In this document: positions 51,811 to 64,000 of the stretch, in pieces
Layout: each line of letters opens with the position of its first letter
How positions within the stretch are numbered: the first letter of the stretch is position 1
Assembly: GCA_022829145.1 (NCBI GenBank)
Contig: CM040743.1
Location: forward strand, 12,170,146-12,234,145
Direction of reading: 5' to 3'
Origin: Albula goreensis
Lineage: Eukaryota; Chordata; Actinopteri; Albuliformes; Albulidae
DNA length: 64,000 nt
Made by a program: the position numbers and the translations under genes
The notes under the pieces: generated by a model
Told to the model about the DNA's origin: nothing
The model's database searches: none
The model's input: the letters and a program-made list of their open reading frames with translations, nothing else

Positions 51811-53434
51811 TGTTTGCACTCGTGCGGTACTACATGCATGTTCTCTGTCTGCCTACACATACACACATACGCACACAATGAAAGAGAGTGAGTAATCAAT
51901 GGTAAAGATAAGCTACATACGGGCATATTGGCCAGCTAATATTAGCTTGCTACTGCATAATGTCAGTTGATGTGATTTTTCAGTTTCTGTCACAGACTAC
52001 TCTCTTCTTTAGCAACAGACGGGAAAGACGAAGAGGTTAAGTTGTGAACAGCTAGCTAAGAGTTTTTTTTTTAATTAGATAGGTAACTAACTGAAGCACT
52101 TACCATTCAATTGCCAACACCAGATGTCGTTCTATTTCAAAGTTTTTCTTGAAATAAGCCTATTAACAATGTATTTCTGTTCAAAAACAGATAGCTACAT
52201 ATACTGCCATACCTGTCTAATATGGGCACTCCATCTTTGCCACTTAAGCCTCCAAAAAAGACAGGGAAAAATCCAGTTTACAATTATTGTTCATGACATT
52301 GTTTAAATGATCCCTTCTATTCATTTAATATGTATTTATTACCTTTGCTAATGTTTATATTTTAAAGCCCTTTCACTTGGAGAGATTTCCTTACAGTAAG
52401 GAATAAGGGGGGAACGAGACAGACAAGGAGAGAGAGAGAGATTTTGAGAAAGAGAGCACAAGGAAGATGAGTGAAAACAAACGAGGCATCATTCTGTGAG
52501 ATCTGAAAAACAGACAGCGAGGGTAGAAAGTATGAGCATGGGGGACGGTGGTCGATGCTGAGCCAGGACATTTGTGGTTTCACATTTGGTAAATGTGACG
52601 GGCTGCATAGAACTTCAGACCTCAGGCTGGAGCAGCAGGTGGGAGGCTGTGATCCCATTAGACACGACTAATCCTGAGGCACATGCAGCCCCACCCCTGC
52701 TTCTGCAATCACAGAGCATGGCAAGCCCCACTCGCACCGGATGATCCAACACACACAGACTCCTCACAACCGCCAAAGACATATTATCACCACATAATGC
52801 GTTTACGCTCCCCACATGATCAACTCTGCATTCTCAACATGGAACGTTTGTCTCTGCTGTTGTTGGAGCTTTGTGTTCTGACTTGCTCTTGCATTATAAA
52901 TATTCATAATGGAATGTGTTTGAGGACAGGACATTCATAGTTGGCAAAGCGGTGGACAGCTGGAAGAGCAGGAGACAGAGCATGGGAACCTCTGTGTTCC
53001 CGCTCTGCATCCTCTAAAATTACAAGCACTGGGTTTATCCATGGGTTTTCCTCACATAAAAATTTTGGTGAGATAACAAAAATAAACTGTCTACTTTCCA
53101 ATGGTTATAACGGCTACAATTTACCCCCTCTCAAGTCTTCAAATTACAAAGAGTTCTCCTTTGCTATAGAGACAATATGTAATACCACTGCCTATGATTA
53201 TGTTCCTTATTGCAAAGTAAATGTTGCCTCAATGGACTAATCTGACCCGATCACTCATCACTCATTCTTCCTCCAATACCACAGTCATTTCATTGCAACC
53301 TAATCTCTGCAGTCTGCTGGATCATTTCAGAATGCAGTTCTCCAGATTATTACCATTTAAAGGCACTGGCAGAACTGTGAGTGGAAGGTGATGCGTCAGT
53401 GGCTTTGTTCATATAGAGCCACCTCGCATGCATA

Positions 53435-53525
53435 CACACACACACATATTCACATGCATATGCACAAACACACATAAGCAGACACACGTGTACATCTGGT
53501 CACACATACTACACACATGCACACA
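53435..53525 (+). repeat. imperfect CA-rich tract
   Basis: CACACACACATATTCACATG and related variants over about 90 bases. Confidence 0.8.
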
Positions 53526-56500
53526 TAACAGGAATACTGTTTCCCTGTGGATTACACAATTCATACTGTCACCAAGGGTACAGCTGCACCTGCTCAAGAC
53601 TAGCAGGGACTGAGACTTCTACAGTGGCCTGGCTGCACAGGGGCACCAAACCAAGATATGCATAGCGTTAACACCAACGGCACAAGGTACAGCATTGTCA
53701 AAAAGAAATCAGCAGTCATCTCTGACCATTTATCAGTCTCTAAAATGGTTACATCTTGGGAGGTAAGACCGAGTCAGCTGCATTCAGGGGAAGGGGGTTC
53801 CTTTAACGCTGTTTCTCATCACAAATTCTTCACAAGAGGTATGAAATTCCAGATATGCTTTGCATTGAGATGTAAGATCAGGTAAGGGTGAATGGGACTG
53901 AGAGACACACTGGGAGGAGACTCAACACAGCCAGGGCTGATAAGATCCCAGGACCCAAATCCAAAACATGTTTTAGTTTCTAAGATGATTTTTTTGGCTT
54001 CACTGTATCTAGAGATCTGACATGAAAGGACAGGCTCACAGTGTTCTGCACAGTGCAAGAAATCAGCACTCTTGGAAAGGAAAACAGAGAACAGTGGGCC
54101 AACGTCCCAACTGGCACTGAACATGGATGGAACTGGTGGGATTTAGCATCAGATGTCATGCTTAAAGCGCCAGTTCTAGATAGGCAACAATTCAAGACAC
54201 AGTAGGCGAGATTGCTTTACACACCGCCCTCAGTCAAAATGTCAATTTCCAGTATTCTGAAATTTAGTCAGCTAATTTCTACAGGTTTATGTTACTTCAT
54301 ATGTATGCATATATCTGTCATATATCCAGTGTAAGTATGGTCAGGGGGTATTGACTAGTACTATCAACCCATCAGGGCTGTGGTTGATATATATGAATCA
54401 ATAAATGTATTACCCACTGAAAAAGCCTGTACATTATAAGGAGGCACAGAGAAATAAATGATTAAAATATGTATTGATGATTTTTATGCAAAAAAACAAT
54501 ACATTTTTGTAGAACATTTTTGGTAGGAAATGTTTTCATACTGAAATAAAAATGAACATATGGGGACTTAAAACAATGTCCAAAATACCACAGGAGTAGA
54601 TCACAAATATACAGTGAGTTCTAATCTGCTGGCTGATAACATTTTAATTCCTCTGCCTGCCCTGTGCTCAGCTGACCCAGACTAATCAGTATGAGAGAGC
54701 CGAGAGTGTGCCACTGATTCACATGCTGTTCAGGTGGCTCTGGAGCACAGATACAGTCCTCTGGAAGCATAGCCACTGAAAGTATGTCCCATATAAACAC
54801 TGGGAACATACCCTTGAAAATAATACTGTTTCTTCAGACTGGATTTATTCTCTGGGACGTCTGAGGGTCTATGTGCACCTGTGCATGATGTAACATCTCA
54901 ATTTTATAAACAGTGTGGTTTTTTCATTTCTTCATGTATTGAGTTTGGACTGCATCATCCCCTTGAGAGGGGATCAATATACTTCTTTGGGCAGGATGTA
55001 CTGGAGTTTATTAGTTAGGTTAAATTCACCACCTTTCCCCTCCCTTGTGTTTGCACCAAATATAACTGCTCTCAAAGGTGATACCCACCTCACACCCCCA
55101 TAATGCATGTGTGCCAGACAGAGTACTCACCCTGACAAAAACAGAGATATAACAAAAGAAAAAGACGAGGTTAGTGTCTGACCTACAGCAAATACTGTAT
55201 TGTAGAAAATTGGCATTGGTTATATGCACAACATGTCTTATTCAATTTGGTTGCTCGATTGAGGTCATGGATCCATTTCTCTGTTGGCAGCAAAGTTAGT
55301 TGGTCTGAAGTGATAAGCATGTCGTAGGTATTTCAGACAGTGTCACTGCTAGAATATTTTCTGCAGCTGTAGAAATATATACACATATATATACACACCC
55401 CACTCCACTTGTCCATAAATTTGATACATTTTTCTTCGTCAGACAGTTCATGCACATGCTGCTCTGATACAACACATAAGGATTTCTTCAGCTTTTTTTC
55501 AATGTCAACTTTATGGTCTTAATCATCCGACTTCCTGTTATACCATAAGCCTAAATTAATTAAATGAAACAGCAGAACAATAGGATACATCCTTATCGTC
55601 CAAAGGATCTAGGAATTTAATAAAAACATGCTATACTCCCAGCTAGTATCCTTGTCATACTTGTCATGGGAATAAGTTTTGCCACAGGGCAAACAATGCA
55701 CAATTCATATCAATAACAATACTATACCTCCAAAAATATAAAAGAAATGCTACTGCTAATAAAATAGTCTGAGAAACCAAAAAAATGTTAGGGCAAAAAG
55801 CAGTACACACAGCTGGTATGAATGTGACTGTGAAGCTGAGTTTTCTTTGCTCTCCACAGCTTACATAACATAGCATGGAGTCCTATTTCAGTATGATGGG
55901 CACCAGTTCACTGTCGGGTTCAGGAGCTTGCCCAGGACTGTCTGACATTCAAATATCCCGGAGAATGATCCACTGCATAAATCTGACTTTATAAGTCCCA
56001 TCTTAAGCTTGTATTAATTGTGCAAATGACTTTTGCTCCATTAAAAAAGCTAAAAATGGAAAATAATGGAACAGAAAAAGGGGGAAGGGGAAACCACATC
56101 AGTCCTACACATGTTTGCCATCTGCTGGAACTCGTCTACATTCTAATCCAGGCAATACAATGTACTCACAGTAAAGTCGCAAACCAAGGGGCACATTATT
56201 GGACATTACGCAATGTCTTCTTCTGTGTGCACATGCATCAAAATAAAAGACACACCATAAAATATTTTCCCATAACCTTTATGTCTGTGTCCCATTAATG
56301 ATGAAAGGCAAATTTCCCTACCAATTCAGATAGAAAAAATGTTCATTATTTCTATTTATTCATTTTTTACAAAATGAATATGGCTCATTGCTGCAGGGTG
56401 TGACTGTGCTGCCTGTATGAGAAAGGAATAAAACTTGGGTTTAAAAAGTTCAGGACAAAAAACTAATTCATATTCCACTCTTCCTAAATTATTAAATTGT

Positions 56501-59500
56501 GGCAACAGAAATAGCTTTTACAGCTCGTCTGTTCGGCCTGGTTTTAAATCTTTAATAATTCCATGGCAGGACGAGCATCTGCCGAGTCCTTCCCCAATGA
56601 AATGGTGCAGGGCGCATCACACCCAGAACCACAGCCTGTGCCAGGCAAGAATGTGGGTGCCGACACCCCAAAAAACCCGACACCTTTTCCCTCTTCAGAG
56701 CAAACCAGAGAGGGATCACTGACACACTCAACAACTAAAAACAGCCATGGTGTGTCTGCCAAACCCCGCTTTCTAGACCGCTCAATTCTTTCCTTCTGCT
56801 GTAATTCTTCAAGAATGTGTGGTTTAAGGCTACAGCCATTTTCCCAGTCTTAGAAACAACATTTTCTGGCCTTGCCCTCCAATTTCCTCCTTCCTTATAG
56901 ACAAAAGCTAGAGAAGAAGAGAGCACCACATGCATGGTTTGATTTATCTCATCAGCTACAGTAACCTAAAAAAAGGATTTCCGCCTTATTTTCTGCATTT
57001 ATACACATGTTTCACATTGACTTGGGTCAAATCTTTTTTTGGTGTGCAGTAGCATGTAGAGGGAGTCATAGAGAAAAAAATGGCACCAAAGTTTGACATA
57101 AAAACATAACCTTCAAGCGTAAAAAGGGTATACCCCCCAAGTTAATGAAAGTCAGTTGATGGGATACTTATGAATCTTGCTGTGTATGAGATAACTTGGA
57201 AAATGTCAAGCCATCCGTCCATCCATGAGCTGCAGCTGAAATGCTGAGTCAGGCTGAGTGGTTGGGTACTGCAATGATGAATATGCTCAGTCAAAATTCA
57301 AATTATTTTATACTGTATGGTTGGGGTGTTGACATTAAAGAAAGAAAAAGTTTGCACCTATTAAAAGAAATAGAAGCATGCAGGTGTCAAAAATGCATTT
57401 TTAGTCAATTTTCACAGACCAACCTCTTTTCAGCACTACGGTCATCATTATCAGGCACAAAGGTTCAAGCAAATATATAGAATAGCTGATGACTCACATC
57501 CAGAAGTTATAATTAATTAGTAACCATAGACTGGTCAGACAGACATAAGGACATTTGCAAAATTGTAGCTCACAATCAGCTAGCAACAGACAGTAATACC
57601 TCTAGGCAGGGCAAGCAAGCATTTATTATGGGCAAGTACATTTGAGAGGTAAATAAAAAACATTAACATCAGTTCATCATACATTTACATTCTGGGATGG
57701 CCTAGTCAAATCCTACAACTAAGCTCCACAGAAATGTTGTGGCAGTACCTGAAATGAGCATTTCATGCATGAAAACACCCTTTTATGTGAACTAAAGCAA
57801 TTTTGCATGTAGGAATAGCCCACAATTCCCCTACAGTGCAGTGAAAGACTAATCTGATCAATAACCACAGGAAGCCATTCGTTGCACTGATTACTGTTGA
57901 AGGTAGCATAACCACTTATTGAGTCTAAGGGGAGATTAGTTTTTCGCATAGGGGAATTGGGTGCTGCATGACTTTAATTAGTAATTAAGTAAATAAATAA
58001 TAATAAGTATTCATATTTTTGTTGTTCATTCAGGTTCCCTGTTAACCAATATTTGGTGTTGGTTGAATTTTAAATATTACACAGTGTAAGAAATAAACAA
58101 GAATATGGAATTTCAGACATGAGGAAAACTCTTTTCCAGGGTCATGTATTTGTGCTCACAATATAAGATAAATAAAATTCCAGAGCATTCAGGTGGGCCA
58201 GGTGGGTGAAAAAAGGACCAGGTTTCATGAAGCACACCTCTGGAGAGTTACCATTGCTATGGTACTTTGTAGGCAATGAATAAGTTGCAGTGAGTGAGTA
58301 GTGACCTCCCAGCAACTGGGGCTGTACACTGATGTTGGGAGGCCAGTGTGATCTTCAAGTAACACATGGCAGCACACAGCTGGGCAAAATGCCATGACGA
58401 CAGAGATCCATAAACAATGTCCATATGACACAGCAGGGGCATGTGGCGGTGCCAAGTTCAGCTCTATAAAGAAAGGAACTACTGTACCCTCTCATACGCC
58501 CCAAATAGCACCTGTCTAAGCTATCCTGAAACAGTGAATCACAGTCCAAGATGTGAAGAGCAGGTCAGTATATCCAGTTTAATCTCTGCTCTGGCTGACA
58601 GAGCAGGAGGAAGGGTGTATTGTACAGACTAAAGTGCGATAGATTAATAGCTGTAAGCTATCAGCCCACAGATATAGCCACCTCAGTCATGTTTATATAG
58701 AGGCTTGCTTGTAATTTTCCACCAATTACCACTGTGAGTCTAGTCAGAGAGGCTGTGTAAATTAGCTGCCAGTTCGTTTGATTCATCGTGTTACGCTGTG
58801 AAAATAAAATCTAATTTCTTCTGACACTTCGTTTTTAGACCTTACAGTCCAATAAACAACGGCCTCCGAAGCAGGGCAAGAACAGGACACAGACATGGCT
58901 TTCAATTCCACTTCAATATTGTGCAAACCTGCAAGCTGATGGGTGCTAACAAAGAGTCCATTAACAAAGATTAGCTCCCGCTTTGAGAGCAAGGGTGCAT
59001 TAATAAGGCTGAGCGCTCACAGGCATGGGGGGTCATGACAGTGCTCCACATGGAGTGATTAAAGCACCATCCCCCCCCCACCCCAATCCTCACCACATCC
59101 CTGTCTTTCTCTCAGTCTTATCACTTCATCTCCATCTCCAGCTCACACCCTTCACACCCTCTCAAAAGCTTACTGTCAGCGTTTGTTTATAAATCTAGCT
59201 CCTCTTGGCTCAGACCTGTGAATACTGCGTCTGCTGCTGTGACCTCTGCTTACACTGAACATCTGGACTGGGATGAGTCTGGCTGGCAGCTCTTTTGGGT
59301 TTTAGATAATGAAAATGTCTATATTAAGGCCTGCAGCCAGGTCAGGCCTATGAGTTTTGACCAAACCTAATACAGCAACATGCAAAACATAGATGATTTT
59401 TGATTAATGTGTTTCATTCACATGCAAGATATGCAAATGGGGAAAGACAATCAATAAACTATTGCCACCTCTTTTACCACACAGACATTGAACCCCATTA

Positions 59501-62500
59501 TAAGCCCCGTTCACCACAAATCTCTCCCATGGAAAAAGCCACACCCATGACTCCTCTTCATTAGCCTAAACTCAGCACCAGCAACTACACCCTGCATCTG
59601 GACTGGCATTTATATATCAGTGGTTCTCGAACTCTGAAACTATGGTATCTCTTTGTACTGACAGAGCATTTCTGCACCTGTTCCACACTCACTTTTGCAC
59701 AAATCCCTTGTAATTCCACATGTGGTTTGCTGGCTAAATGATGCCTGAAAGGTATATCAGTGTCATGATTCCCAAACCACTGGGTACTGCCTCCTTGCCC
59801 TTTTCATCAGAAGGATACCTCACACTACGGGTAAATAATGGTTTAACCTGGACTGCAGATGCTCACACAGCACAACTGAGCCACAACAGACATCAGCCCT
59901 GCCTACAAGTGCACCCACACCTCTGCTGTGCACCTCATTTAATGAGGGAGGACAGTGCAGCCCAGTTGCATGTGTAAATATGTCTTTATACTTGTCTCTT
60001 TTCCTAAGATTAGACCACAAGAGACAGCACTGCTTGCAGGTGTTCTGATGCCATTGATACTGCCTGTGCACTACCCTGCTAGACCATAAAACATGTTGGC
60101 ACAGTGAGGGTGATGCAAACTGGTTTCTTGCTGAAATGCAGCCATGCAGATATATGACTAAATTGGACACAATACCTTTCTAATACACTAACTGTATATC
60201 TCAAACAGGCTGCACATTTTATTTTGGGGGCAGGCCTATATTCTAGATGTAACCTACAGTATCCCATGACCATTTTATTGGTGTCAAACTCAATTTTTCT
60301 GCCTTTCCAAAATGAAACCTGCAGCATTCCTTGAGCGCTTTCTAGACATATCAAGTATCAGTATAAAACTCAGCACAGTGGAACAATATGTTATACATAA
60401 CTTTTAAATCATTTCCAAATGTGAAATCTGACTTTTATTTATTATTACTGGAATTTTTAAGGCATCACTTATAGCAGACTGTTCCATTGTTCAGACTCCA
60501 CAGTCATCCCATAATTTCTTAGACTCTTTAGTACTGTTGCTGCTAGGACATTGGGTGCATTACAGAAATGAGCAGGCTTAACACGCTAATGAATTAACAC
60601 AGGGTAAAAACCAAACATCAAATGTATGCAGTACTTCAATTTGTCTGGAGTATTTAAAAATTGAAAGCAAACTAAACACATTGATGAATCAGGTCTGAGA
60701 CCACTGCTGTTGATCTTAATGATTTAATAAGATACTAGTGTTGCATTTGTGGCTCACTTGTACCAGTCAGTTAGGACCCTGCTATTTCAGTACAGTATTT
60801 TCATTTAAAACAATTTGCTATTTTCTACCTGGATTCTTGCGACTCTAATGCCATGACAGCTTTCCATGTTGCTCTAGATAAAAGGATCAAAAATAAACAA
60901 ACAACGCATACTGGGAAAAAAACATCCAAGCTCCACAGTGCCATCGGGTCAACACATTTTTATAGGACCTGAAAAATGTGTGGACTGTTTGTACAAACAG
61001 GTCATGACATAAAAAGAAGACAGTTGGGATACTCTATTAGGCACCAGCAGGATTAGATGCACCATTCTTTCAAATAACCTTTGTCTGAGACTGACTGCTA
61101 AAACATATCTGCCTTCATTGCCTACTCCTTCACATTATTAATTGTTGCCTTTGTTGTATTCCTCTATGCTTATAATAACATCCTACTGCACATTTAAGCA
61201 CACACTTCATGTGATGCAAAATATGAAGAGTTGATGAGTGGTTTTCTTTATTTTCACAACTGTGTTGCATGGGGGAATAACCATCAGGGAATCAGGGGAG
61301 ATCTGGCCAAAACACAGATTAAAAGAACGTGCTGTAACTTCTGGCTCTCCTTTCTGCCTTATCCTCACAGCAAGTTTACATCAGCACATGGTTTTGCCAT
61401 CAAGACCCCTGCCAAGCTGGCCAATGCATATATTTTCCCTGCAATAAAGGGCAGATGAACACAATGAAGGGAGGCCAAGTGTTCATTCCCCTCCATGGAA
61501 ATCGAAACTGGTTACAGAACAGTAAATGCATAAAGCAGACAGCACAAGTCTTGTGCAGGACTTTCATTTCAGCATACATCTGTTCTGCCAACTCCAGTCC
61601 TTCCCCAAAAAACTTTCCATTTGCTAAGCTAATTTAGGGGGTGAGGGAGACCATTTGTGCTTATTAGGGGCTGGCATTCCCTGGGTCCAGCATGCTTCAT
61701 GCTTCTTTCAGGGCCTTTCTGAGCCACATCCATCACAATGAGACTAGCTTTGCTCATCAAAATCAAGATTTATCATAAATACAATGAGAGAAGTTAGATC
61801 ATATTAAATATATGGAAAATCAATTAGCGTTACATATATGCAAAGGTTTGTGCAGGTTTCTCTAATAAGTACTCTTCTGAAATCAGGAATAATGCCATTT
61901 TTCATTGTGTGTGTTAGTCTGTACTGGCAGGTGGGCGAGGATCTGAGCATATGAAAAGCATATAAAATATTAAGGCTTCCTTTGTCCTAAATTTTAAAAT
62001 CTGCCTGAATATGAAGCTGCGGTGCATTCTGCTCTCAAAGTCTATGCTGGTTGGCTAGACTGAGATGAAATAAGAATAGACATATTTTAACTAATCACTG
62101 TAGGCTTAAAAATAAAAATAGATGTTTTTTAGGATAAATACAGTTGATTCTTTACATTTTGTATCAGTTATAGACTGAAAACACACCAGACTGATTTGAA
62201 AAATTGCTGTTTGTGCAGCAGTGCAGTTGGTGTATCATTGGAATTGCTGTTGATGAATCAAAGGAAAAGATATCTCATTACACCCCTAATATACATATAC
62301 ACTGTACGTTACACACACAGAGACTTCAATAAAAGCCAAACAGAATACTGGCTAACTTCCTACAAGAAAGTGAATGCTTTCAAACAACATGCACATAGCT
62401 ACCAACAGTTGTTTGTACAGCAGACATAAACATTGGAGAGGCTGCAGGTGAAGTATTGGGCCTTTCTCTTTTTCCATTTCCCTACTTTATTTTAATTCTT

Positions 62501-64000
62501 TCCATCTGAAAGAAAATAATAGTAGCCATGTTACAATGCCACTCCTCTCTATATGCAGGAGTAACCTAAAACCAGACAATGATGACAAACAGCAGTCGCA
62601 GTTAAAGGAAATGCCTACCGGCAATCCATCGCACAAATGATGACAAAACAAGAGCTCAAAGCCATTTCTTCAGACTCTGGAGTCTTTTAAGCATTACATA
62701 ATGACTGGCAGAGCTGAAGTAAATTAATATAAATAGTAGGGACCGAGGTGGGCGGGAGGAATCACTTTGGCACAGAATTACTCCCATGTGTGAGAGTTTT
62801 AAACACATAGCACAAACTCAGGTTACCGGCAGTCAGGACAAATTCCATTCACACTGCTATCCCTTGCAGAATAAATGAGTTTTTGATTGTAGCTCACACA
62901 TTCTATTTATTCATCAGTATATTAAATTAAATGAAGCCTCTTCACTGGCTTTCATCCACCACACACTTACTTCAGGCCATTAGATTCCCGCACCGAAATT
63001 GTTTCATTTGTTATAACAGGATATTGGACCTTGGGGGCGACTTACATCAGTTGCTAATGCACAGGAAAAAACAAGAAAAGATGACAGTATGTCTTCATAA
63101 GGATTGCACCGCAGGGTCCATCTAAGGTAGGTATTCCCCATGCCAATAACACTGAATCCAGACTCCAGCAGATTTTACTCAGGTATGGGTTGGGCCAAAG
63201 AGACCAGTTTTCCCTAGGCCAGGCACATACTCTAAATGTGAATTGAGAAAAATTGCTTATGAGAAAACTGTTGCACCTTCATACAAATTAAAATAAAATC
63301 CTTTGGATGCTTTCAAGTGTAAGCTAAATCTTGTTGTCCGCTGTGAGTAAATAAGGATTTTATAAAGTTATCAAAAGGGAAAGACTAAACATCCTAAATC
63401 AATGATGTATTTGCCAATACAAAACAATGTATCCCAAACACAGTAATTAACCATCTTGTCCTCATAGCTACACTTCAATCCACTGATTCAGCCACAGGTC
63501 CTACTTCACATTTAAAAGTGCAAAATGCAATATTAAAGAAGCAACCCAAAGACAAGTCAGAACAAACAGAAAAGCCTACAATGTGCATCTATTCTAAAGC
63601 TGGTTTTACAATTTAATGCATAAGCCAAACTGAACACAGCACTAAGAGGATGTGATGTAAATCCACAAGCATTCTTTTTAATCCGAAAATGTCTATTAGA
63701 TGCACAGCTCTCAGGAAGCTTAAATTAAAATATTTAGCAAAATAAATACTTGTTACGCTGCAAAATACTCCACTACATAACCCATCTGGATTATAAAAAG
63801 ATATTTTTCTCTTTTAAAAAATCTTGAAGAAAATACCCTGTAGAGAAAACAAATTGATGAACCTTATCTATACAGGACAATATTTCAATTAGGCTATGCA
63901 ACTTGATGCAAAAATGTACTACACAAGTAAGTTGCATTCTAACATACATACAAAACATGTCTACCATACTTTTGTTTTCAATCACAGTAACACACTACGC

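Larger units (their letters stand above)
31604..64000 (-). other. sdc2 intron 1 / upstream region, no coding exon recognised
   Basis: This 32.4-kb stretch lies 5' of sdc2 exon 2. I looked on the minus strand for a start codon, a Leu-rich signal peptide and a phase-0 donor and found no convincing match, so exon 1 is probably beyond the window. Long first introns are known for syndecan-2 genes. Contents seen: CA, TG and GAGT microsatellites, an unassigned plus-strand coding-like patch (48082-48674), and several GC-richer stretches with TAATTA/ATTAAT sites (about 37780-38180, 46240-46640, 50330-50530, 50930-51180, 62600-62880). The remaining open frames are short, lack known motifs and have no splice context. 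Confidence 0.6.

Noticed and set aside
51645-51926. Minus-strand frame with a long Leu-Thr-His-Ser repeat
   Set aside because: Translation of the GAGT microsatellite, not a protein repeat.
55026-55180. Strong acceptor-like sequence (CTAAC branch site, long pyrimidine tract, CAG) on the minus strand near 55135
   Set aside because: The open frame after it ends within about 35 codons, shows no known domain and has no donor.
63045-63125. Minus-strand segment reading SSFLVFSCALATD before a GTAAGT donor, resembling the end of a signal peptide
   Set aside because: No in-frame ATG upstream within the open stretch; does not resemble syndecan-2 exon 1.
1-64000. Possible CRISPR array, prokaryotic operon, virus-derived element or intact tRNA/rRNA gene
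   Set aside because: No regularly spaced repeats, ribosome-binding sites, retroviral LTR pair, capsid/envelope frames or cloverleaf were found.

Overview
The window reads as vertebrate, most likely teleost fish, nuclear DNA. It is AT-rich, has long simple repeats (CA, GAGT, TTTTA), carries teleost-type transposon relics (a hAT MITE, a second hairpin MITE, a degenerate Tc1-like transposase fragment), and its one recognisable gene is split by GT-AG introns. There is no sign of bacterial or organelle organisation, and no CRISPR array, rRNA or intact tRNA gene.

The only protein-coding gene I can identify is syndecan-2 (sdc2) on the minus strand. Its last four coding exons lie at 31603-31492, 28417-28266, 28138-27928 and 26363-26200. 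Joined, they give a continuous 639-base frame (212 codons plus stop) with matching splice phases (0, 1, 0, 1). It encodes an acidic ectodomain with an SGSGSG glycosaminoglycan attachment cluster, a Thr/Pro-rich stalk, a GGVIG transmembrane helix and a syndecan-2-type cytoplasmic tail ending in EFYA. The signal-peptide exon was not found. It should lie to the right of 31603, probably beyond 64000, so intron 1 is at least 32.4 kb if that is correct. A likely 3' UTR runs leftward from 26199 to a possible poly(A) signal near 24220.

Layout: 1-24194 is the gene-poor region downstream of sdc2, with a hairpin MITE (5206-5405), a tRNA-like SINE trace (about 9050-9105), simple repeats and a repeat cluster at 20.4-22.0 kb (Tc1-like relic plus a high-copy interspersed repeat ending in GAA triplets). 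24195-31603 is the 3' part of sdc2, with a 279-bp hAT-type MITE in intron 4 flanked by perfect 8-bp target duplications. 31604-64000 looks like intron 1 or upstream sequence of sdc2. It is mostly unremarkable, with microsatellites, a coding-like plus-strand patch at 48082-48674 that I cannot assign, and several GC-richer, homeodomain-site-bearing stretches that may be conserved regulatory DNA. Almost all other open frames are short and look like chance. I found no convincing undescribed multi-gene system.
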